Part shown: piece by piece, positions 23,175 to 31,992 of the stretch
Layout: every line of letters starts with the position of its first letter
Position numbering within the stretch: the stretch's first letter is position 1
Source of the DNA: Linanthus parryae
Taxonomy: Eukaryota; Streptophyta; Magnoliopsida; Ericales; Polemoniaceae
DNA: 64,000 nt
Direction of reading: 5' to 3'
Assembly: GCA_023055425.1 (NCBI GenBank)
Contig: JALGPY010000009.1
Coordinates: forward strand, 16,929,775 to 16,993,774
Made by a program: the position numbers and the translations under genes
The notes under the pieces: model-generated
The model's input: only the letters and a program-made list of their open reading frames with translations
Databases searched by the model: none
Told to the model about the DNA's origin: nothing

Positions 23175-23689
23175 ATGATAGCTTATGGGCGTATAGGACT
23201 GCTTACAAGACTCCTTTAGGCATGTCTCCCTACCAGTTAGTATTTGGGAAGTCATGTCATCTTCCGGTGGAACTTGAGCACAAGGCATTCTGGGCTTTGA
23301 AGAAGATCAATTTGGACGCTAAGCTCTCAGGTGAGCTACGAAAGCAAGCGCTACTTGAACTTGAAGAATTTCGATTGATGGCGTATGAAAGTGCGAGAAT
23401 CTATAAGGAGAGGACAAAACTGTGGCACGACAGGCACATCATCCCGAGAGACTTCAAGGTAGGACAGAAAGTATTGATCTTCAATGCCAGACTAAAGCTG
23501 TTTCCAGGGAAATTGAAATCTAGGTGGAGTGGTCCCTACACGATTACTGCAGTTTATCCATGGGGATCTCTTGAGGTAGAGGATGCAAATGGGAACAGGT
23601 TTAAGGTGAATGGCCAGAGAGCGAAACCATACGTGGACGGGAATTTCATTGGAGTCATTGAATGGCTTCATGCAACTCCCGCAACTTGA
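23150..23689 (+). CDS. Integrase C-terminal part of element D (after the frameshift)
   Basis: Read from the point where the frame shifts. It begins with the R-K-D-W pattern expected after the integrase Glu and continues through [11 protein letters not shown] and CHLPVELEH to an SH3-like C-terminal domain (SRWSGPYTI near 23520) and the stop at 23687-23689. There is no chromodomain, which fits Athila rather than chromovirus. An ATG at 23222 lies within it, but independent translation is unlikely. Only this one break was seen in the whole of gag-pol. Confidence 0.88.
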   Translation, partial: RKDWSLHLDDSLWAYRTAYKTPLGMSPYQLVFGKSCHLPVELEHKAFWALKKINLDAKLSGELRKQALLELEEFRLMAYESARIYKERTKLWHDRHIIPRDFKVGQKVLIFNARLKLFPGKLKSRWSGPYTITAVYPWGSLEVEDANGNRFKVNGQRAKPYVDGNFIGVIEWLHATPAT

Positions 23690-23700
23690 GAAATCTCTGA

Positions 23701-23760
23701 GGTAACTGGGTCGGGCCGTCGACCTTAAATTACAAAGCGCTTGTTGGGAGGCAACCCAAC
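23701..23760 (+). promoter_or_regulatory. Conserved post-pol double hairpin (element D)
   Basis: Begins 11 bases after the integrase stop. GGTCG-ggccgt-CGACC is followed by GTTGGG-aggcaa-CCCAAC, near-identical to 13642-13700 of element C. Confidence 0.65.
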
Positions 23761-25381
23761 CTATTTATTGCTTTAGGATAGGTTTTAATACAGTTTTGTA
23801 ATTTTTCATTCGGTTTGATTTTATTGAGAGGTGCCAGAGAGTGGATTTAATATTTCCAATGAGTATGTGCAGGAATACGAGGTGAAAGGCCTATTTCGGA
23901 TCCCCCTTCTTGATGCGCGCGTGCGAAACAGAGTAAAAAGCCAGGATTTGCAGCCCAATACGCGTATCGGGACCCGAAGTGAAGGAATTGAAGATAAAAG
24001 CCATTTCTGCACCTATTCAACACACGCACCTGGAGAAGATCATGTTCCCGGACTCCCCGTCATGATTTGCGCAAGAATTTAATTAGTGAACGGAGAAAGC
24101 TAGCACGCCGGCACGGATTACGAGGTGAAATTTTGAAGGACAGACTGAAATAAGGATTGAATAGCGCCAACGTGTGGGGGTGGTCGAGAGCTTTCTGTAG
24201 ACAGGTGGATCGCGCAAATCGGAGTCCGGATGAAGAAGTTACGCCAAAAAGGATGCTTTAGCGAGTAAAACGAGGCCAAAAGCATCCGGAAATGCAAAAC
24301 GTGCCTTGGAACGCGTGAAATTGATAAATGAAATATTCCCCGGATTTTGGGAGTGTTTCAAGGTAAAAAGGGAGTCTCGAGGTCGAGGAGATCCTTCGGA
24401 AATCAAAGGCACGATCGGATACGCGAAAATTTGACGAAAAGGATGTTTTTGGCAAGCTCCAGCATTGTCTTCGTATGAAGACAATTGTCTTCGTAGGAAG
24501 ACTTTATACTTAGAAAATTTTCGAAGTCTGAAGATTGTCTTCCTATAACCACTTGCAGTATCTATTTGAGAAGATCTTCGTGCGAAGACAAAATGTCTTC
24601 ATACGAAGACTCTTCGCACGAAGACTTTTGTCTTCGCACGAAGACATCGGGCAAAAAGTCAGTTTCAGCCACGCAAGGACAGAGGATGGAGGATAGTTAC
24701 TAAGGGCAATATAGACTTTTTGCACGAGCTTGAAGCTTCATCATCAGCAGGCATCGATCCTCTTCTTCATTCTTCACAACCCAGCAGCTTCACTCCTCCA
24801 TAGCCGCACGAAAGCCAAATCGCCCCCTCCCTTGATTCTTCACCAAAATCAACAACCCACCTAGGGTGTTGCTCGCAATTCAGAGGAGAACAAGATTTGA
24901 GAGGTGGTTTTGAGTGAGCTTGAGAGACAAGAGAGAAAGCAGAGGAAGAAGAAACTAGGGTTTGAAGCAAGAATTGAGAAATTGGACGAAATTGGAGCTT
25001 GATTCAGCTTACGGTCGAGAAGGCAACGCTAACGGGGACTACACAAGGAGTACGGAGCATCAATCAATTCAAGGTTTCGACAAATTCTTCCGGCAACATC
25101 GAAATCAGCCCGGTTTGTCAAATTTTGAAATTTTTGTGTCCGTAAGACTTGCTCCGGACACGTAGGTACAATCTAAACTTGCTATTTCCATATTCGAGTC
25201 CTAGGCACAAAATTGAGTAAAAGCCCAATTATTTTTTGTTGCGCTTAGTAGCGTATTTGGGGGCGATTGCGTAAAGTCCTAGGAATTATTTGCTTACGTG
25301 CCTACGTGTTTCATTCAGTACACACTTCTTGTCACGTGCACAATAGTTGAATTTCTCGTCTTATTTGAAATTGCATTCTTA
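23761..25381 (+). other. Element D spacer between pol and ORF3
   Basis: No gene seen. It contains the second palindrome array at 24467-24645, a TATA-like ATATAG near 24709, and from about 24720 a pyrimidine-rich stretch followed by purine-rich sequence with ACTAGGGTTTGAAG near 24953, which resembles a plant 5' untranslated leader. The last 190 bases have a counterpart in element C (15650-15800), where ORF3 is missing. Confidence 0.6.
24467..24645 (+). repeat. Internal palindrome array upstream of ORF3 (element D)
   Basis: Six palindromes of the GTCTTCG-N-N-CGAAGAC type (24467-24482, 24487-24502 imperfect, 24574-24589, 24595-24610, 24611-24624, 24630-24645). The intervening TTGCAGTATCT...GAGAAGA is shared with the LTR array (17027-17050), so this is a second copy of an LTR module, not chance. 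Confidence 0.85.
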
Positions 25382-26689
25382 ATGGCGGGTGGAAAGAAAC
25401 GGAAGACGGGAGAGGGTACTTCGCAAGAAGCATCGGGGTCGGGCGATCCTCAACTAGAGATACCGCCCATTCCCCAATATGCTATCTTGAATGCCCCTTT
25501 TCCGGCTAAACCGGGCATTGTAGGCCGACGAAAGGCTAAGGCTAATTTGAAAGAGAGTAGTATTGGGCCCGGATACTATGATAGTTTCCGTTTCGTCACT
25601 TATGAGGCCCATCTTGACTCTCGCAAAGATACGTACTTGACTAAGAACGGGCAGCCCGAAAAGGCATTTCCATTGCACGAGGACATGCCTCAAGCAATCA
25701 AGGAAATTTTTGAGCGCGAGAAGCTTACCAATTGGTTTAAGCTAGTAGGGCAGTCTAGTTCGCATATTGCGCGAGAGTTTTGTTTCAATTTGCGTTATGC
25801 AAAAGATGGTGAGAGCCAAGACCCTCGTCTTGTTTACTGTCGGAACGAGTGGATAGTCTTCACGCCAGAGACTATCGCTTTAGCCATGGGTTTCCCCGCA
25901 TTGAAAGAGGGTTGTGGGTACGAGACGGTTCTTCGTAGTGAGAATCTTTGGTCTCGTTTAAATGCTTTTTGTTTTGCGAAAGGGGTTGATCCATGGGACA
26001 GGAAAGGGGAGGTGATTCATTGGAAGGCCGAAAAGAAGTTTTATAGGCCAGAGGCAAGGTGGTGCTGTGAATTACTAGAGAACTGGGTTTTGGGAATCAC
26101 ACGAAACCCTAGTTACACTTTCCGCCTATCTGTCTGGGCTCTCTGTCTTTACACCGGGGTTAGAATCAACATCCCTAAACTGATTTGGGAGAATTGTCTT
26201 GAGAGGGTGTCGAGGACTAACAAGTTGGGTCCCGGTCATACTTGCTTGCTTACTCACCTAGCCAAAACTGCCGAAGTAGTCATTGGGAGAGACATGGATT
26301 TGAAACCGTTTACTGCTAGGAAGTGGCATAGGTTTGATGAGACAGCAAGGAAGAAGGGCAAGGGTAGGAGGATGAACACCTCTAGGTTTGATAACCAGGT
26401 TGCCTATGACCACCTGAGAGAGGAGATGGCCCGGGATAGACTCGAGAGAAGACGCCAGTTTGCCCACACTCGGGACAATCAGGCGAAGCTGGGTGGATTA
26501 ATCCAGATGGTGGGCCAGTGGGTTATACAGTCGAGTGGTCAGGCGGCGAGGGAGTTTGTTCCACCGGTCCCGACGGCGGATCCGTGGTTCCAGGAGGATG
26601 AATTTGAGTATCCGGTTCCGCCGAGTGAGGATGAGGAAGAAGAAGATGATGAGGAAGAAGATGAAGAGGAGGAAGAAGATGACGAGTAG
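25382..26689 (+). CDS. ORF3 protein of Athila element D
   Basis: The protein has 435 residues from ATG 25382; the frame is open upstream to 25298, but MAGGKKRK is a more plausible start. A basic N-terminus rich in Lys/Arg suggests a nuclear signal. The central part (about residues 110-310) has the pattern of the plant 'putative transposon protein' domain common in Athila third ORFs: an REFCFNL motif, a V-x-F-x-P-E-T-I block, a Trp-rich middle and an INIPKLIWENC segment. The C-terminus is a run of Asp/Glu. No signal peptide or membrane segment is apparent, so an envelope role is not supported. The gene is intact here, missing from C and only a tail in A. Its function is unknown. Confidence 0.82.
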   Translation: MAGGKKRKTGEGTSQEASGSGDPQLEIPPIPQYAILNAPFPAKPGIVGRRKAKANLKESSIGPGYYDSFRFVTYEAHLDSRKDTYLTKNGQPEKAFPLHEDMPQAIKEIFEREKLTNWFKLVGQSSSHIAREFCFNLRYAKDGESQDPRLVYCRNEWIVFTPETIALAMGFPALKEGCGYETVLRSENLWSRLNAFCFAKGVDPWDRKGEVIHWKAEKKFYRPEARWCCELLENWVLGITRNPSYTFRLSVWALCLYTGVRINIPKLIWENCLERVSRTNKLGPGHTCLLTHLAKTAEVVIGRDMDLKPFTARKWHRFDETARKKGKGRRMNTSRFDNQVAYDHLREEMARDRLERRRQFAHTRDNQAKLGGLIQMVGQWVIQSSGQAAREFVPPVPTADPWFQEDEFEYPVPPSEDEEEEDDEEEDEEEEEDDE

Positions 26690-26755
26690 TGGAGTGTGCC
26701 CTCGTGCTAGAATTGTTGAGTCCTCGCGTTATCGTTGAGGACAACGATGCATTCT

Positions 26756-26766
26756 AGTGTGGGGGT
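26756..26766 (+). promoter_or_regulatory. Internal polypurine-tract-like copy 1 (element D)
   Basis: AGTGTGGGGGT lies 67 bases after the ORF3 stop and eight bases after the hairpin TCGTTGAGGACAACGA. Confidence 0.55.
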
Positions 26767-26958
26767 GGTTGAGTCCTTTTTACTAGTCAGTGTTGAGTCT
26801 TTGCATCGCCCGTGTCAGCATGTAGTTAGAAATTTTTGGTTATGTCCTTATTTTTCTTTTTATTATTCATCTTTTTGCGTGCACGTTTTGGTATTATTGA
26901 GTCATCCCACCATTGTTGAGTCATTAGTCGAGTTGGCCGTGCATATAGTGTAGGTATA

Positions 26959-27003
<45 letters not shown>

Positions 27004-27848
27004 TGTGAAAAACACCAAAAAAATTACAAATTTGAGAAAGGGCAATTGAAAAAAGCTGAAAATTCGGTAAAATCGAGAGGCGTGAGACTTTTAGGCATAG
27101 GGCGTGAATTGCGATCGAGAGTGACGATGTGAGTTTCCCTTAGTAAGTATAGAGAAACTTTCTTTACGGGAATGCGTGCCTATTTTACACACGAACTTAA
27201 TTTTGTCAAATCTAAAGTGTGTGCCTAATTTTCTTACAAGAGTTGAGCTAGGTGTGAGCTAAACAAGCCGAACGTTCTTGTGTACGTCTTAGGTAGTCGC
27301 CAACCCGCCTCGTAGTGGCACACAGAACAGCTGTGCGAGGTGTGTATTAGAGCACTCACTGCTTATAGAACTTACCTGGTAGGACCACTAGTAAACCCTG
27401 ATTTGAACCATGGATTCTTTGACAGCCTTTGGACTTAGGGTGACGATTCTTGGCCTTCATCATTGATTGGTTAGAATCACCGCTTTAGTGCGTCACGAGG
27501 GTGTTGTAGTTGAGGGGGTTCGATGAGGGAGTACTTCATGCTATATTTGTGTGAGTCTTGCATATCGCATGCACTTCATGTGTGATCTTCGAGGGGAATG
27601 CGAGGGTGAGTGAGAGTAGGCTTGCGCACTTCGGTGTGGCGGTGTTCCATGGCATTACAACATGGACACAAGTGAGGAGAGCCGTGAGTGTGTACCATCC
27701 AATACACACAAAACTTGGGTTGGGGGAATTTAATAGGTGGATCGTGCTAGGTACCGGATCTTACGCATCATGGTGTAGGAGGTTTGGTTGGATTAGGCAC
27801 GAGACAGATATTTGATTGACTACTTGAGAGGGGACAGGATTACATTCG

Positions 27849-27859
27849 AGTGTGGGGGT
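27849..27859 (+). promoter_or_regulatory. Internal polypurine-tract-like copy 2 (element D)
   Basis: CATTCG-AGTGTGGGGGT-GTCGACA, about 1150 bases before the LTR. Elements B and C have it in the same context. Confidence 0.5.
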
Positions 27860-28984
27860 GTCGACATTTGACCGCGGACATCGAGATTGCGCTTGCGACG
27901 ACTCCATCCCCACACGTTTTCTATTATGTTAGCGGCTTTGTTAGTAGCATCGAGGACTTCATCGAGATAGGGAGAGACATTTATTTGTGATTTATACGTG
28001 TTGATTTGGATATTGTCTCTCCTTACGATCATATGTTAGCTTGGCACTTGGAAGACCACTCGTGAAAGATATTGAAGGAATTGTGCAGAATTTTGAGAGA
28101 TTATTAAAAAAAAAAAAATCAGAAAAGAAAAGAGAGAAAAAAAAAAGGAGAGTTGAATAAAGGAAGAATGAGAAGCATTGTGGAAGAACGAGTGGAGAAG
28201 CGACTAGTTCACGAACGGGGAAATTTTGGCTTATGCATCATCCATGACAATAGCCGCGGAGATCGTAATTGTACCGGGGTGTGAGGGGATCGAGGGCCGG
28301 AGATGGTGAGTTTCGGGCTTGGTTTCTATCATTGTTGTGAGGGTGTGTGAGCTATGGTATTTGTGATAATGTGACGCCTTAGGACTTGTGTTTGATTATT
28401 ATCCTATTTGTCCCTAAAGCCTCATCATTCTAAACCCGTTAGCGGATTAGGAGCTCGGACCTTGAACGTGGCTTAGCCTAGCGTAGCCTTTTATTTTGTG
28501 GCACACATGAAAGGGTATTGCATTCTTGTACTTAGTAAAGTTAGGTTCTCTATACTAGCTAGGGGGAATTCATGTTGACGAATTTGATTTCGAATCATTC
28601 CTTGTGTCTAGATTTCTCATCGCTTCGTGTGAATCGGTTTAAGCTAATGGAGATTGCCCAATCTCACAAAAGAAAAAGAAAATTTGTTATTTCAATACTT
28701 GCATTGTGAATATTGCATTTGCATATAGGTGCATTGTGTATAATCGAGTCGTGTCGACTAGTAAAGAGGAAGGTTGGTGAATGGTTCTACTCGGATTAGT
28801 ATGCAAGTGTTCATGGTTTTGTATGCAATGTGAGGTGAAAGTATGCAAATGGCGTAGGGAAGTTATGCAAGGAGTAATTAGATGAGTATGCAAAGTTGGA
28901 TGAATTGCGGGAAAGCGAGAGAAAAGTTTTGGCTTGAGAGAAATGAAATTGACTTGGGAGATTTGCTTGGGACGAGCAAAAGGT

Positions 28985-28995
28985 AGTGTGGGGGT
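28985..28995 (+). promoter_or_regulatory. Terminal polypurine tract of element D
   Basis: AGTGTGGGGGT lies three bases before the LTR start TGATAACTCC at 28999. Confidence 0.8.
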
Positions 28996-28998
28996 AGT

Positions 28999-30507
28999 TG
29001 ATAACTCCGTTTTCGGAGTTATTTTATGCCTTTTATTTCTACGTTTTGCGTGCTTATAATGGAGAATTCGTCGTCGTTTGAGTAAATTGAGCTTTAATGT
29101 GATAATGTGAGTTCATGTGCATTACTTGTTAAATCCGGGCGTTTCTTTGGATTTTTGAGCTTTTATTGTGATATGATCGCGGGTTGTGTTTTCGTGTTGT
29201 GATTCGCAGGAAAACAGGGCTTGGAGGATCGTGCGGGATATGGAAGCGAACTTCGGAAACAAGGAACTCAAAGACAAGTCAAAAGGAAGGAGAAAGTCAA
29301 AGGAAATCAAAGGAAAGTCAATGGAAGAAGGAAGGAAGAGGAAAGTCAAAGGAAGGAAGAGAAAGTCAAAGAAAATAGGGCTGGAACAGAAGTCTTCGTG
29401 CGAAGACATTTGTCTTCGTGCGAAGACAAAAGACTTAGCCAAAATTTGGCTCGGCTGAATTCTCTTCTTAAACATGGTTGCAGTATCTCTGTGAGAAGAC
29501 CTTCGCACGAAGGGCAGAAGTCTTCGTACGAAGACTCTTCGTGCGAAGACAACTGTCTTCGTGCGAAGAGATCGCTGGAATGTGCAGATTTTTTGGGGCT
29601 TTTTCGTAGTTTATCCAAACTTTGTAATATGATTATGGAAACGTATTTAAGCCTTTTAGGTCGACTTTTTCAGTAGTTTTTGAGATTAGAGACATCTTTT
29701 GGAGATCAAGAAGCCTTTGGGAGAGCTTAGGAGCTTTGGATCATTCGTTTGGATTCTAAACTCTCGTCTTTTCTTGATTTTTATGTTTAAACTCATTATT
29801 CTTGTCGTTGTGATTATGAATATGAGTAGCTAAACACTTTTTGCTGGGAATTCTCGTTTGGTGTAGCTAGGGTTTGATCTAAAGTTGATGTTTTGATGAT
29901 TGTAATGCATGCTCTAGCTTAATCTCACGTGTTTATTCACTATTATGGATTATTTACGTTCTTTATTTTATTATCTTTGCGAGTAGCTAACGTAGAGATA
30001 AATTCAATTAGTTTTCACGCGGTAACTCCGTGAGAATTAGTCGGTAAATTGAATAGTCCACCTAGTCGTATCAATGTTTGGTAACTCGGCATCGTTAACT
30101 AGGATCGTTAAAGTAGAAACATGGTTTTAATGCATACTTGAAGCTAAATTAGACTTGGTAACTCGGTAAGTTTAACATCGCTTGATTAATAGTGAATAAC
30201 ACGTGGTTGTTTTACAAATCAAAATATAAATTTAGATCAACCTAGTGAACCTAGAGAATTCCCGGTACTTTTCTCTTATTTGATAAAAACCCAAAATTCA
30301 TTCTTTATTAATCGTGAACTATTTCACTTGGTTAATTGAGAACTTTGCGTTTATTCTATTAGGATTAGATAAAAACACAACTTGCGACTTGCCCACATAA
30401 GGTTTAGAATAGTAATTAATTTAAACAAAGTCCCTTGGGTTCGACAACCCGGATTTCCGGTTTATTACTACACACGACAGCTGTGCACTTGCAGTTGGAG
30501 CGTGTCA
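28999..30507 (+). repeat. 3' LTR of element D
   Basis: 1509 bp, three differences by eye from the 5' copy. It is followed by GTAGG (30508-30512), the right target duplication. Confidence 0.95.
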
Positions 30508-30512
30508 GTAGG

Positions 30513-31276
30513 ACCATTAGACGCCCCCATTTGAACCTTGGATTCTTGCTAGCCTTCGGACCTAGGGTGCCGATTCTTGGCCTTCATCACAAATTGATTA
30601 GAATCACCACTTTAGTGCGTCACGAGGGGGTTGTGTAGTTGAGGGGGTTCGATGAGGGAGTGATTATACATTTCGTTGAGTTCTACATCTTGCTTGCACG
30701 TCATTGATTATCTACGAGGGGATGCGAGGGTGAGTGAGTAGGCTTGCGCACTTCGGTGTGGCGGTGATCCATGCCATTACATCATGGACACAGTTGTGGA
30801 GAGCCGTGAGTGCGTGAATCTAATACGCACGAAATTGGGTTGGGAGAACTTAATTGGTGGATCGTGCTAGGTACCGGTTTTGATTACCTGGGTGTAGGAG
30901 GATCGGTTGGATTAGGCACGAGATACATTCATCTTCGGGACTACTTGAGAGGGGATATGGTGACATTCGAGTGTGGGGGTGTCGACTTTTGACTCCGGAC
31001 ATTGAGAGTGAGCTTGCGACGACTCCACCCCACACATGTATTTCATTGATTTTGCGGCTTGGACTTGACATGGACTTTGATTGAGTTAGGAGGAGATGAT
31101 ATTCTTATGTGATATTCATTCATCGATTTACGTGTTTCCTTCTCCAAGCATATTTGATTGTTATTTGAAGACCACTCGGATATTCATTCATCGATTTACG
31201 TGTTGGATTGCGATGGTATTTGGAGAGAACTGTGAAAAAAAAAGAAAAGAAAAAAAAAAAGAAAAAACAGAAAATG

Positions 31277-31307
<31 letters not shown>

Positions 31308-31992
31308 GATGAAATAAAGTTTGAGTTGGAATTGAATTGAAACGAGTGGTGGAGCTACTTTGACGACGACGGTTCACGTTTCATGCATAACGAACGACGA
31401 TGGCCACGGAGATCACTTGTGTACCGGGGTTTGAGGAAATTGAGGGCCGGAGGTGGTGAGCTTTGGGTTTCGGTTTCTATCATCGTGGTGAGGGTGTTTG
31501 AGATGTGGGATTTGATGTGAGAATGTGACGCTTAGGACTTGATTTTGACGAGATTATCTATATGTCCCTAAGCCTCATCATGTGAAAACCGTTAGCAGAT
31601 TAGGAACTCGGACCTTGGATGTGGCTTTGCCTAGCGTAGTCTCTTATTTCGTGGCACACGCGAAGAGGTAGCGTACTCTTGTACTTAGTAAAGTTAGGCT
31701 TTCTATACTAACTAGGGGAGAGTCTCATTGTCGAGTTTAGTTTCAACTCATGCTTTGTTCCTAGGATTCTCATCACTTCATGATACCCGATTTAAGTCAA
31801 TGGAGATTGCCCGATCTCAATTAAAAAGATAAAAAGTTTGTTTTGTGTATATATGTGTTTGTGTAGGATCGAGTCGTAGTTTGCATTTGCATCATATTGT
31901 TGCATTGTCGAGTCTTGTGTCGTTTGCGTCTTGAGTCGGCTAGTAAATAGTGGTTTTACTCGGGACGAGCAAAAGGTAAGTGTGGGGGTATT
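30513..31992 (+). other. Element C 3' non-coding region, continued after D
   Basis: Homologous to D from about 27385 on. It holds the middle polypurine-like copy at 30970-30980, an A-rich tract at 31237-31305, the hairpin GAGATTGCCCGATCTC at 31803-31818 (a G-T wobble where D has A-T), the purine-loop hairpin around 31958-31968 (CTCG-GGA-CGAG) and the terminal polypurine tract at 31979-31989. No gene. Confidence 0.75.
31979..31989 (+). promoter_or_regulatory. Terminal polypurine tract of element C
   Basis: AGTGTGGGGGT lies three bases before the LTR start at 31993. Confidence 0.78.

Larger units (their letters stand above)
26690..28998 (+). other. Element D 3' non-coding region
   Basis: No gene. 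It holds the hairpin TCGTTG-AGGA-CAACGA at 26732-26747, polypurine-like copies at 26756-26766 and 27849-27859, a pure A tract at 26963-26996, the GTAGTCGCCAACCCGCC block at 27293-27309, a second A-rich tract near 28107-28145, the hairpin GAGATTGCCCAATCTC at 28650-28665, the purine-loop hairpin at 28963-28979 and the terminal polypurine tract at 28985-28995. Confidence 0.75.
16549..30507 (+). mobile_element. Athila-type Ty3/gypsy element D, nearly complete and young
   Basis: Two 1509-bp LTRs (16549-18057, 28999-30507) enclose a tRNA-Asp-type primer site, gag-pol with one frameshift, the post-pol double hairpin, an ORF3, a long 3' non-coding region and a terminal polypurine tract. The total is 13,959 bp with GTAGG duplications inside element C. 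By eye the LTRs differ at three places only: T/G near 16626, A/G near 16830 and C/G near 18041. The insertion is therefore recent compared with its host. Confidence 0.95.

Noticed and set aside
25382..26689. Retroviral-type envelope protein for ORF3
   Set aside because: No signal peptide, transmembrane segment or cleavage site is visible; the protein is basic at the start and acidic at the end.
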